A DNA stretch of 64,000 nucleotides from UBA10518 sp022837185 (lineage in GTDB: Bacteria > Desulfobacterota > Desulfobulbia > Desulfobulbales > Desulfobulbaceae), in contig JAVEQK010000013.1 in NCBI GenBank assembly GCA_034007705.1, positions 1-64,000 on the forward strand. Reading direction: 5' to 3'. Positions 24,556 through 32,567 of the stretch are shown here, one piece after another (position 1 is the stretch's first letter; the number at the start of each line of letters is the position of its first letter). Below the pieces are notes generated by a model, which saw nothing but the letters and a program-made list of their open reading frames with translations, searched no databases and had not been told where the DNA came from. A program made the position numbers and the translations under genes.

Positions 24556-26321
24556 AAATTCTGGTGCCGGGCGAAAGCACCCGGACCATATTCATTGCCG
24601 CCTGCATCGGCCTGATGGCCGGGGGAGTGATCATCCTCTTCCGGGAGTCGCTGGAACTGGTGCACCAGGTTATTTTTGTCCGGGGCTCGGAGCTGCTCCG
24701 CATCAACGAGGGCGGCTGGCGCAGGCTGCTGCTGCCGCTGCTGCCGCTGACCGGCGCGGTTCTGCTTATCCCTCTTTCCCTGATGTTTCCGGGCAAGGTC
24801 AACGGCTATGCCTTCCCCAGGTTTCTCCGGCGGGTCAACCTGGAGAACGGCGTCATCGAGGGCAAGAACATCTTCATCAAGATTCTCGCCACCGCCCTGA
24901 CCATCGGTTCAGGCAATTCGGCCGGGGTCGAGGGGACGATTGCCCAGATCGGCGGTGCGCTCGGCTCCAAGGTCGGGCAGACCATGCGGGTTTCCGGCAA
25001 GCGGATGAAGGTGTATATCGCCGCCGGCTGCGCCGGGGGCATCGCCGGCATTTTCAACGCCCCCATTGCCGGGATATTTTTTGCAGCGGAGATCGTGCTG
25101 CTGGGAAGCTACGAGATTTCCTCCTTTGCCGCCCTGGTCATCGCCTCGGCCGCGGCAACCGTGGTGTCCAGGGCGTATTACGGCGAGTTCCCGGCATTCC
25201 CGATTCCCGATTATCAGGTGGTCAATCCGTTCGTCGAATTTCCGCTGTACATCCTCATGGCCCTGATCATCGGGATTCTGGCGGTGGTCCACATCCGGTT
25301 TTTTTACCTGGTCCGCGACCGGTTCAGGGAGTTGAAGGTCCATCCGCTGGTCAAGCCGCTCATCGGCGCGCTCCTGGTCGGGATCATCGGCATCGGCTTT
25401 CCCCAGGTCATGGGCGACGGCTACACGTATATTGAAAGGACTCTGGCCGGAGAGGGGCTGATCTGGGTCATGCTGGCCCTGGTCGTGCTCAAGTCGGTGG
25501 CCACGGCCATAACCCTGGGATCGGGCGGGGCCGGCGGCATTTTCGCCCCGGCGCTGTTCATCGGTGCCGTTATCGGAGGAGCTTTCGGCTCCGTCATGCA
25601 CCTGCTGCTGCCCCAGTACACCGCCAATCCGGGTGCCTATGCCACGGTCGGCATCGGCGCCTTTCTGGCCGCTTCCACCCATGCGCCGATGACGGCCATC
25701 TTCCTCCTCTTCGAGATGACCGGCAACTACCTGATCATCATTCCGATCATGATCACCTCGATTCTCGGCAGCAGCATCGCCAAGAGTCTGTATCAGGATT
25801 CCATTGATACCGTTGATTTTACCCGCGAGGGGATCAATATCCACGAGGGGCGGGAAGTGGCGATCATGAAGTCGATCAAGGTGGGCAAGGCGATCACCGA
25901 GGAGGTTGATTTCATCAGTGAGAATGCCAATATCAACCACCTCCTGCAGCTGTTCCGCCTGGCCAAGGACAGCTTCTATTTTCCGGTGGTCAACAGCAAG
26001 GGGCGCATGGTCGGCGTCGTTTCCATGCAGGATGTCAAAAATATCCTCCATGACGAGAAGCAGCGGGTGTGCTACCTGGTCGGCGCCATCTGCAGCCGGG
26101 ACGTTATCCAGCTGACCCCGGACGACAATCTCTACGACGCCATGCAATTGTTCGATCTCAAGGGCATCGAGGAAATCCCGGTGGTGGAAAGTCATGAGGA
26201 TCCGTGGGTGCTGGGCATGATCAAGCGAAGGGACGTGATCACCGCCTACAACCACGAGGTCCTGAAGCGCGGCATCAGCGAGAAGGAGGAGAACTTCCGG
26301 GTGCTGTGTTCGACTTCTTGA
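24540..26321 (+). CDS. ClC chloride channel/transporter with CBS domains
   Basis: A 593-residue membrane protein. Residues 1 to about 430 form the ClC core: GSGNSAGVEGTIAQIGG near residue 122 carries the gating glutamate, and GSGGAGGIFAPALFIGA near residue 326 is the second selectivity stretch. The usual proline after the gating GxEG is Thr here. Two CBS domains follow (about 445-510 and 515-575), a nucleotide-responsive regulator. It exchanges chloride with protons or conducts chloride. The start overlaps dgt by 16 bases. Its stop is followed by a repeat-rich gap. Confidence 0.93.
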   Translation: MLARLKILVPGESTRTIFIAACIGLMAGGVIILFRESLELVHQVIFVRGSELLRINEGGWRRLLLPLLPLTGAVLLIPLSLMFPGKVNGYAFPRFLRRVNLENGVIEGKNIFIKILATALTIGSGNSAGVEGTIAQIGGALGSKVGQTMRVSGKRMKVYIAAGCAGGIAGIFNAPIAGIFFAAEIVLLGSYEISSFAALVIASAAATVVSRAYYGEFPAFPIPDYQVVNPFVEFPLYILMALIIGILAVVHIRFFYLVRDRFRELKVHPLVKPLIGALLVGIIGIGFPQVMGDGYTYIERTLAGEGLIWVMLALVVLKSVATAITLGSGGAGGIFAPALFIGAVIGGAFGSVMHLLLPQYTANPGAYATVGIGAFLAASTHAPMTAIFLLFEMTGNYLIIIPIMITSILGSSIAKSLYQDSIDTVDFTREGINIHEGREVAIMKSIKVGKAITEEVDFISENANINHLLQLFRLAKDSFYFPVVNSKGRMVGVVSMQDVKNILHDEKQRVCYLVGAICSRDVIQLTPDDNLYDAMQLFDLKGIEEIPVVESHEDPWVLGMIKRRDVITAYNHEVLKRGISEKEENFRVLCSTS

Positions 26322-26416
26322 GCAAGTCGGCAGTCTGGAGCTTCCCGGCTGGCGCCGGGAGGTGGGAGGTGCGGGGTGCGAGGTTTTGAGTTTGGAGCCT
26401 TCGGCTCACGGGGGAA

Positions 26417-26460
26417 ACCCTTCTCCCTGGGGAGAAGGTGCCCGAAGGGCGGATGAGGGG
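26417..26460 (+). repeat. Short dispersed repeat (CTTCTCCCTGGGGAGAAGG type)
   Basis: A hairpin-forming segment (CTTCTCCC / GGGAGAAG) followed by TGCCCGAAGGGCGGATGAGG. From memory, this sequence type is spread through many proteobacterial genomes between genes. No gene is present in the 424-base gap 26322-26745. Confidence 0.6.
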
Positions 26461-26522
26461 GATTCCCCTGACACCCTGCAGGCTGAACACCTGAACCGTT
26501 CACCTGGATGGCAGAGGAATTT

Positions 26523-26640
26523 TCGATTTCGATTAGTCGTAGGTTGGGGTGAGCCTGGCGAACCCCAACGTAACCGATCGAAATTGTTGGGCTTCGCCAG
26601 GCTCACTCCAACCTGCGCGACAGATCTCGATTTCGATCAG
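26523..26640. repeat. MITE-like element with inverted arms and flanking direct repeats
   Basis: A left arm at 26539-26569 (starts GTAGGTTGGGGTGAG) and an inverted right arm at 26585-26616 (ends CACTCCAACCTGCG) form an imperfect hairpin. They are flanked by near-identical 14-base direct repeats TCGATTTCGATTAG (26523-26536) and TCGATTTCGATCAG (26627-26640). The arms belong to the common GTAGGTTGGG-type intergenic repeat family. No coding capacity. Confidence 0.65.
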
Positions 26641-26745
26641 CAACAATAACCAACAGCGAAGCTGCAAACACTTTCTGGCTTCTGTCCTCTGTCTTTCTGA
26701 CTTCTGGTATGCTGCCGCCTGCCGACTCCCGGCGCAGCCGGGCCC

Positions 26746-28671
26746 CTATTGGGTTACGATATTCCCGGTTTCCCGGGTCGAGTAGCCGCCCATTTTTTCC
26801 ACTTTCTTCTTGAACGGGTTCGAATTGATGATGTTCAGGAGCTGCATGATCCCGGGAGTGGTCATGAATTCCGTCGGGATGAGCAGGTCGTAGCGCTCCT
26901 CGGTGACCGGGATGAAATCGAGCTGCAGGGCCCGGGCCGCGGCCATGATGCCGAGTCCGGCATCGGCCTTGCCGGACAGGACCGCCACCGCCACCGACAT
27001 GTGGGTGTACTCTTCAAAGTCATAGCCCCGGATTCCCGCCGCAGACAGACCGGCCCTGTCCAGTTCGTAATCGAGCAGCACCCTGGTGCCCGAGCCGCCC
27101 TGGCGGTTGACAAAGGTGACGTCGCCGCGCAGCAGGTCCTCCACCCCCCGGATATTTTTAGGGTTGCCGGATCGTACCATGAAACCCTGCTGCCGGTGGA
27201 CCAGGGTGAGCAGGGTGACATCCTGGCCGTTCAGATACTGCCTGATGTAGCTGGTATTGTATTCGCCGGTGGCCGGGTCCAGGAGATGGGAGCCCGCCAC
27301 GTGGGTCATGCCGGACTTGACGGCCATGATGCCGCCCAGGGAGCCGACATGGGTGGAGGCCAGGGGATAGGCCGGGTCGCTCCGTTTCAGGAAGTCATGG
27401 ATCACGTCCAGGGTCAGGTCGTGACTGCCCGTGCACAGGATCGTGCGCTCGACCTGGTCCAGGGGGCGCAGCAGTTCCAGGGCGACCACGGCGCCCTTGT
27501 TTTCCCCCTCGGAGGAAGCGGGGATGCGCAGGATGGTGTTGGCGCGGGTGATGGTGGTAATGGCCCCGGCCCCTTTTTTCAGGGGCAGGGTCACGAACCG
27601 GGAGCCGATTCTGCCGGTGATCATCCGGCGGAATTCCTCCATGCCGCCGCTCGAGGGCATGTTCTTGCCCAGCACCGCGGTGATCAATTTTTTCTCGGGC
27701 AGGGCCAGGCCCTGCATACGGGCCAGCAGGGGCTGGACGAACTGCTCGCAGGAGATCAGGGAGGAAACGGGATAGCCGGGGTTGCCGATCACGGGCTTTC
27801 CCCCGATGACCCCGAGGATGGTCGGCTTGCCGGGCATGATGGTGACGCCGTGGATAAGGACCTCGCCCAGCTCCTCGATGATGCGGACCGTATAATCGGC
27901 GCTGCCCGCGGAAGAGCCGGCATTGATCATGATCATGTCCGCCTCGGAATCGACGGCTGCCCGCAGGTGTTGCTTGATGGTGTCGTAGTCGTCGCGGATG
28001 ATGGGGCTGACCGTGGGGATCGCGCCGGCCCGGGCCGCCAGCGCGGCCAGCATCCCGGAATTGGACTCGATGGTTTTGCCGGGCGGGGGGGCGATGTCCG
28101 CTTCGCTGCCGTCGATCAGTTCGTTGCCGGTGGGGATGATCATCACCCGCGGTTTCCTGCGCACCCAGACGGTGGGGCACCCCGCGGTCAGCAGCGCGCC
28201 GATGTCGGCCGGGCCGAGCAGGTGGTTGGTCGGGTAGAGCTGTTCGGTGGCGACGATATCCTCTCCCACCTTGCGCACGTTCTGCCAGGGATAGACCGGG
28301 GCCCGGATGACGATCTCCCGGTCCTGGTTCCGGAACAGGACGTTTTCTATCATGATCACGGCATTCATGCCCTCCGGCAGGGGCTGCCCGGTATTGACCG
28401 GGATCGCCTGGCCCTCGGCCGCCCGCAGGGTGACGGGTGTTTCATCCGAGGCGCCGAATGTGTGGGCGGCCTCGACCGCCAGACCGTCCATGGCCGCCGC
28501 GTGAAAGGATGGGGCCGAAAGGCGGGCGCCGACCGGCCGGGAAGTTATCCGGCCGTCGGCCTCGCGGCTGGGGATTTCCTCCTCGCCGGTGCGGCAGCCG
28601 GAAAATGTCTTCTCCAATATGTCCCTGGCAACGTCCAGGGGCTCCATCTTGAGATAAATTTTTCGTTTCAT
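26746..28671 (-). CDS. MoeA-type molybdopterin biosynthesis protein fused to a PBP-like domain
   Basis: A 641-residue protein. Residues 1 to about 410 are MoeA: an N-terminal SFHAAAMDGLAV stretch, IPTGNELID and a MPGKPTILGVIGGKPVIGNPGYPVS-type active-site region. MoeA inserts molybdenum into adenylated molybdopterin. From about residue 425 to 625 is a periplasmic-binding-protein-like domain (GSHDLTLDVIHDFL; THVAGSHLLD; VNRQGGSGTR; ADAGLGIMA), the type found in LysR-substrate or molybdate/tungstate-binding proteins, here cytoplasmic. Such fusions are known in archaea and anaerobes and may select the metal or sense cofactor. It overlaps the standalone moeA by four bases. Confidence 0.9.
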   Translation of the reverse strand: MKRKIYLKMEPLDVARDILEKTFSGCRTGEEEIPSREADGRITSRPVGARLSAPSFHAAAMDGLAVEAAHTFGASDETPVTLRAAEGQAIPVNTGQPLPEGMNAVIMIENVLFRNQDREIVIRAPVYPWQNVRKVGEDIVATEQLYPTNHLLGPADIGALLTAGCPTVWVRRKPRVMIIPTGNELIDGSEADIAPPPGKTIESNSGMLAALAARAGAIPTVSPIIRDDYDTIKQHLRAAVDSEADMIMINAGSSAGSADYTVRIIEELGEVLIHGVTIMPGKPTILGVIGGKPVIGNPGYPVSSLISCEQFVQPLLARMQGLALPEKKLITAVLGKNMPSSGGMEEFRRMITGRIGSRFVTLPLKKGAGAITTITRANTILRIPASSEGENKGAVVALELLRPLDQVERTILCTGSHDLTLDVIHDFLKRSDPAYPLASTHVGSLGGIMAVKSGMTHVAGSHLLDPATGEYNTSYIRQYLNGQDVTLLTLVHRQQGFMVRSGNPKNIRGVEDLLRGDVTFVNRQGGSGTRVLLDYELDRAGLSAAGIRGYDFEEYTHMSVAVAVLSGKADAGLGIMAAARALQLDFIPVTEERYDLLIPTEFMTTPGIMQLLNIINSNPFKKKVEKMGGYSTRETGNIVTQ

Positions 28672-29912
28672 GGGAACAGCATGACCTCAGCGGGTTCTCC
28701 CCGGTCAAGGCCCTCGGTGTCGCGGTTGATGATGAGCAGACCGTCCGCCCTGACCAGGGGGTTGAGCAGACCGGACTTGCCGTAGAGAGGGACGGCCCTG
28801 GGAGGGGAGTCGGCATCCTCGCCCCATTCCAGCGCGACCCTGACGAAATCCTCGCGGCCGATGGTGGAGGGGATCTGTTCCGCCGTGACCGCACGGATCA
28901 GCCGCAGACCGGATGTGAGGCCGGCGCCGCCCAGTTTGCGCAACAGGGGACGGACGAAAAGATGAAAGACGACGATGGCCGAGCCGACATGGCCGGGAAG
29001 CCCGAAAAGGGCGGCATTGCCCGTTTTGGCCAGAATCGTTGGCTTGCCGGGGCGGATGGACACCCCGTGGGCCAGCACCTCGGAGCCGTCGAGTTGCTCC
29101 AGGGTCTGCAGGGTAAAATCCCTCCGGCCCACGGAACTTCCCCCGGACAGCAGGACCATGTCCGCCGGCAGGGCGAGAGCCCTCCGGCAGGCGGCCAGCA
29201 TGGACCCGGCATCATCGCCGATGATGCCGAGGGGAACGGCGATGCCGCCGCATTCCTCGACCAGGGCGGCCAGGGTGGTTGAATTGATGTCACGGATCTT
29301 GCCGGGTTCCGGCTGCCGGCACGGCTCAGCCAGTTCGTCGCCGGTGCTGATTATCGCCGCCACGGGCTTGCGGGCGACCTGCAGTTCAATGATGCCGAAA
29401 CCGGCCAGAACTCCGAGGTCCTGCGGACGCAACTGCTGTCCCTTTTGCAGCACCGTCGCCCCCGGGGGGAAATCCTCGCCGGCCCTGATGATGTTTTCTC
29501 CCGGAGCGACCGGTCGAAAGATTTCCACCGTGCCCGTATCCGGTTGATTGGTGTACTCGACCATGACGACGCCGTCTGCGTTTACGGGCAGCTCCCCGCC
29601 GGTCCAGATTATCGCCGCCTGACCGGGAGCCAGCGTCAGGTCCGCGCCGCTCCGCCCCATGACGATCTCCCCGGCAATGTTCAGCAGGGCCGGTTCCGAT
29701 TCGCTGCAGCCGAAGGTGTCCCTGGCCCGGACCGCAAAGCCGTCCATGGTGGAACGGGAAAAAGGAGGCAGCGGCTCGGGAGCGGTGACATCGGCGGCCA
29801 GAATCCGGCCAAGTCCTTTTGCCAGGGGAATGATCTCGGCATCGAGGGGGGCGAACCTGTCGTAGAGTTCAAGGAAATCCCTTGAGCTGATGAGGCGGAA
29901 GAAGTTTTTCAT
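28668..29912 (-). CDS. moeA: Molybdopterin molybdotransferase MoeA
   Basis: A 414-residue MoeA of normal length, lacking the extra domain of its neighbour. Features: FSRSTMDGFAVRA near residue 53, IISTGDELAEP near 188, LLSGGSSVGRRDFT near 255, and SIRPGKPTILAKTGNAALFGLPG near 287. The two MoeA genes overlap by four bases, so the cell makes two paralogues together. In some anaerobes such pairs serve molybdenum and tungsten enzymes; that is a possibility, not shown here. A small cysteine protein gene precedes it by 29 bases. Confidence 0.92.
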   Translation of the reverse strand: MKNFFRLISSRDFLELYDRFAPLDAEIIPLAKGLGRILAADVTAPEPLPPFSRSTMDGFAVRARDTFGCSESEPALLNIAGEIVMGRSGADLTLAPGQAAIIWTGGELPVNADGVVMVEYTNQPDTGTVEIFRPVAPGENIIRAGEDFPPGATVLQKGQQLRPQDLGVLAGFGIIELQVARKPVAAIISTGDELAEPCRQPEPGKIRDINSTTLAALVEECGGIAVPLGIIGDDAGSMLAACRRALALPADMVLLSGGSSVGRRDFTLQTLEQLDGSEVLAHGVSIRPGKPTILAKTGNAALFGLPGHVGSAIVVFHLFVRPLLRKLGGAGLTSGLRLIRAVTAEQIPSTIGREDFVRVALEWGEDADSPPRAVPLYGKSGLLNPLVRADGLLIINRDTEGLDRGEPAEVMLFP

Positions 29913-29941
29913 AGATGTCTGTGTACCGGAGGAAGAAGCGG

Positions 29942-30235
29942 TCAGTGGATCGGCTGATCGACCACCCCGAGGACCTTGGCCAGGATGCGTTTTTTGTCTT
30001 CATCCGGCGGCTCGGGGTCGGTCCAGGCGATGAACTGCTCGGTGACCCGCAGAACATTCCCCTGGTCCTCCTTGCATTTCTCGCAGATGGCCTCGGCCTG
30101 GTCCCGGTACATGATGATCTTGCTGGCGGGATCGCCGTTTTGGTCGACAGCGGCCATTTTGCGGCAGCCGCAGTCCAGGCGGATAACCGCGACGCCGACG
30201 GCGTCCGGGCTGCCTTCCAGGATCCCTTCGATCAT
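29942..30235 (-). CDS. Small cysteine-rich protein upstream of moeA
   Basis: A 97-residue soluble protein with a CGC pair (RLDCGCRKM) near residue 23 and an ICEKC pair near residue 52, so a bound metal is likely. The rest is acidic. No family recognised. The start at 30235 is chosen because GGGGA lies about eight bases upstream and codon use changes there. A longer version from ATG 30280 (112 residues) is possible. It leads the molybdopterin operon, so a role in metal or cofactor handling is a guess from position. Confidence 0.65.
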   Translation of the reverse strand: MIEGILEGSPDAVGVAVIRLDCGCRKMAAVDQNGDPASKIIMYRDQAEAICEKCKEDQGNVLRVTEQFIAWTDPEPPDEDKKRILAKVLGVVDQPIH

Positions 30236-30375
30236 GGCGAGTTCCCCTTTTTCAGGGTTCCATTTTCGTTGCTTGGACATGAAATTGCCGTATTTGCTGT
30301 ATGTTTCGCTCGGGTCTGTCTCTGCCTGCCCGGCGCCGGATCTCTTGAGCGCATGGCGCAGCGCGCATTGTATCC

Positions 30376-30405
30376 AGTCTATTCGCATCATGCGACGGCG
30401 GTCAA
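30376..30405 (-). promoter_or_regulatory. Possible sigma-70 promoter of the moeA operon
   Basis: On the minus strand: TTGACC (30400-30405), 18 bases, TAGACT (30376-30381). The spacer contains the palindrome CGCATGATGCG. The gene-free region 30236-30637 holds this and the divergent ferredoxin promoter, with nothing else recognised. Confidence 0.35.
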
Positions 30406-30515
30406 TACAAATTTTTTTCATTCTCAGGCGGCTGTGAATATGTCTTAAATTTTTGCTCATTATTTCAGGTAGTTGTCCCTGGGTTGATCGGGGCGGGAAT
30501 CGGCCATATTTTAGC

Positions 30516-30544
30516 TTGACAAACCCAATCCGCTTCGATAAGAG
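30516..30544 (+). promoter_or_regulatory. Possible promoter of ferredoxin 2
   Basis: TTGACA (30516-30521), 17 bases, TAAGAG (30539-30544). The -35 is perfect and the -10 is poor. A TATAAT at 30560-30565 is an alternative -10 without a good -35. Confidence 0.45.
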
Positions 30545-30637
30545 AGATACCATTGTCGTTATAATGGGTTGGTGACGCGCTTGCCCGTGCGGGAAAAGCA
30601 TCATCCCCATCCTTATTTATCGCAGGAGGGACAAATC

Positions 30638-30823
30638 ATGTGGGAGATTATTGTTGACAAGGATAAATGCGCGGGTGACGAAGAGTGCGTAAACGCCTGC
30701 CCGGCACAGGTTTATGAAATGGTGGACGGCAAGGCCGAACCGGTGGAGCCCGATGAGTGTCTGGGATGCGAAACCTGCGTCGAGGTTTGCCCCGAAGGCG
30801 CCATTACCGTAACCGAAGTCTGA
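30638..30823 (+). CDS. 7-cysteine small ferredoxin (7Fe/8Fe type, copy 2)
   Basis: A 61-residue ferredoxin with seven differences by my count from copy 1 at 123-308 (positions 4, 5, 12, 26, 34, 37, 38). It keeps the same seven cysteines and Asp14 in place of the cluster-I second cysteine. A strong ribosome-binding site (GCAGGAGGG) precedes the ATG at 30638. The frame is open upstream to 30569 but without coding character. It has its own promoter and terminator, so it is monocistronic. The two copies may differ in expression or redox partner. Confidence 0.94.
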   Translation: MWEIIVDKDKCAGDEECVNACPAQVYEMVDGKAEPVEPDECLGCETCVEVCPEGAITVTEV

Positions 30824-30854
30824 TCCGCGCCTGATCCGCGCGGAGGGATTGATG

Positions 30855-30895
30855 ATAAGCCCATCCCCGATCGGGGATGGGCTTATGTCGTTTTT
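30855..30895 (+). terminator. Terminator of ferredoxin 2
   Basis: A perfect 16-bp inverted repeat with no spacer (30855-30870 with 30871-30886), centred on CCCCGATCGGGG, is followed four bases later by five T residues. It is symmetric, so it could also terminate on the other strand. Confidence 0.82.
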
Positions 30896-30902
30896 AGGGT
30901 TC

Positions 30903-31349
30903 ATGGCCTGGCGGAAAAAAAGATGGTCCTCCCGGCTGAAGCCGGGGGTGAACAGAGGCGTGCATTTATTTGCCGCTCCCCTGCTGTGGACGATGGTCGG
31001 CTCGGTTCTGATGACGAGGGGCTGGGAATGGATCGGCGCTGGCGGGAACATCTGGTACATTGCTGCGGCCCTGGCGGCCGGCACCCTGAAATCCCTCTGG
31101 ATTCTCGACAAAACGGCGCGGCGGGCCATTGATCGTATCGTCAAACTGCGGGACGGGACATGCCTGGGGGCGATTTACTCCTGGAAAACTTGGGTGCTGG
31201 CGGTTATCATGATTGCCAGCGGCATTCTGCTGCGAACGGTGTCCGACCCGGGTCCCGTTCTCGGCGCGGTATATCTGGCGGTCGGCTGGGCCCTCCTTTT
31301 TTCCAGCCGGCTCGGCTGGCTCGCCTGGTCCCGGTGGATAAGAAATTAA
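30903..31349 (+). CDS. Small polytopic membrane protein, unknown
   Basis: A 148-residue protein with a basic N-terminus (AWRKKRWSSRLK) and four hydrophobic segments (about residues 22-40, 46-62, 92-112 and 116-136). No family recognised. In-frame ATGs at 30849 and 30885 would place the N-terminus inside the ferredoxin terminator hairpin, so 30903 is preferred. Alanine racemase follows 16 bases after its stop, and the two probably share a transcript. Confidence 0.7.
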   Translation: MAWRKKRWSSRLKPGVNRGVHLFAAPLLWTMVGSVLMTRGWEWIGAGGNIWYIAAALAAGTLKSLWILDKTARRAIDRIVKLRDGTCLGAIYSWKTWVLAVIMIASGILLRTVSDPGPVLGAVYLAVGWALLFSSRLGWLAWSRWIRN

Positions 31350-31365
31350 CAGAAAAACGGTTCAT

Positions 31366-32496
31366 TTGATTCCATCATTCAACAGGGTTGAAATCAGCAG
31401 GTCGGCCCTGCGCCATAATTTCAGGCTGTGCCGGAAAATGGCCGGCGGGGCCGGGATCATGCCCATGGTCAAGGCCGACGCCTACGGGCACGGCATGATT
31501 GAGTGCGCCCGGATTTTTGCCGCCGAAGGCGCCGCGGCCTTCGGGGTGGCAGAAGCGCGCGAGGGCATTCTGCTCCGCGAGGCCGGGATTGAGCAGCCTG
31601 TTTTCGTTGTAGTCGGCACCGTGCCCGAAATCATTCCGGCGGTTCTCCGCCACCGCCTCACCCCGGTCGTGGTCGACGAGGCCATCCTGCCCGAGCTTTC
31701 GCGCCAGGCCGTGGAGCTGGGCCTGCGCGTCGGCATCCACATCAAGGTGGACGCGGGCATGGGGCGCCAGGGGCTGCCGCCCGCCGATGTCCCGGCATTT
31801 GTCCGGCGGATTCGCGCAACCCCGGCCCTCACCCTGGAGGGGATCATGGCCCATTTTCCCATGGCCGATGCGCCCGATTCGCCCAATACCCTTGGGGTTT
31901 TTGCCCGGTTTGAGGCCATGATCCGGGAAATCGGCGATGAACTGCCGGCCGGATGCCGCCTGCACATCGCCAATTCCGGCGCCTTGTTTCATTTCAACCG
32001 GACAGTCCTGCATATGTCCAGGCCGGGGATCGCCCTCTATGGATGCTATCCCGAGGGTGAGCCGCACCTGCCGCTCCCGGACGGCGAAGAGCTGCATCCC
32101 GCCATGCGGTTTCTCACCCGGGTGATCCAGGTCAGAAGGGTGCCAACCGGCACCGGGCTGGGATACGGCCAGACCTGCGTCACCGGCAGGGAGACGATTC
32201 TCGCCGTTCTGCCCCTGGGCTATGAGGACGGCTATCTGCGCCGGCTCTCCAACCGGGCGCAGGTCCTCATCCATGGACGGCGTGCCCCGGTTGTGGGCCG
32301 GGTATCCATGAACCTGACGCTGGTCGATGTGACGGACCTCGGCGGCCGGGCAGCGCCGGGCGACGAAGTGGTTCTGCTGGGGAGGCAGGGCGGGGAGTCC
32401 ATCGGCGCCGATGAGGTTGCCGACTGGATGGAGACCATAAGCTACGAGGTGCTGTGTCTGTTCGGCAACCTGAACGACCGGTATTATGTCGATTGA
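31366..32496 (+). CDS. alr: Alanine racemase
   Basis: A 376-residue PLP enzyme that interconverts L- and D-alanine for peptidoglycan. The PLP lysine is Lys36 in MVKADAYGHG; the second catalytic residue Tyr267 is in GLGYGQT. HIKVDAGMGRQG and RPGIALYGCYP are also typical. The best start is TTG at 31366, 16 bases after the previous stop, because no ATG or GTG precedes the conserved N-terminus. No clear Shine-Dalgarno sequence is seen, so the start is tentative. argS follows after 71 bases. Confidence 0.94.
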   Translation: MIPSFNRVEISRSALRHNFRLCRKMAGGAGIMPMVKADAYGHGMIECARIFAAEGAAAFGVAEAREGILLREAGIEQPVFVVVGTVPEIIPAVLRHRLTPVVVDEAILPELSRQAVELGLRVGIHIKVDAGMGRQGLPPADVPAFVRRIRATPALTLEGIMAHFPMADAPDSPNTLGVFARFEAMIREIGDELPAGCRLHIANSGALFHFNRTVLHMSRPGIALYGCYPEGEPHLPLPDGEELHPAMRFLTRVIQVRRVPTGTGLGYGQTCVTGRETILAVLPLGYEDGYLRRLSNRAQVLIHGRRAPVVGRVSMNLTLVDVTDLGGRAAPGDEVVLLGRQGGESIGADEVADWMETISYEVLCLFGNLNDRYYVD

Positions 32497-32567
32497 CGGT
32501 TCGCTACGGGAAGGCATGAGAGAATAATTTCGCCCGCCCAGGGCTTTTCGATTTTGCAAGGATTGGC

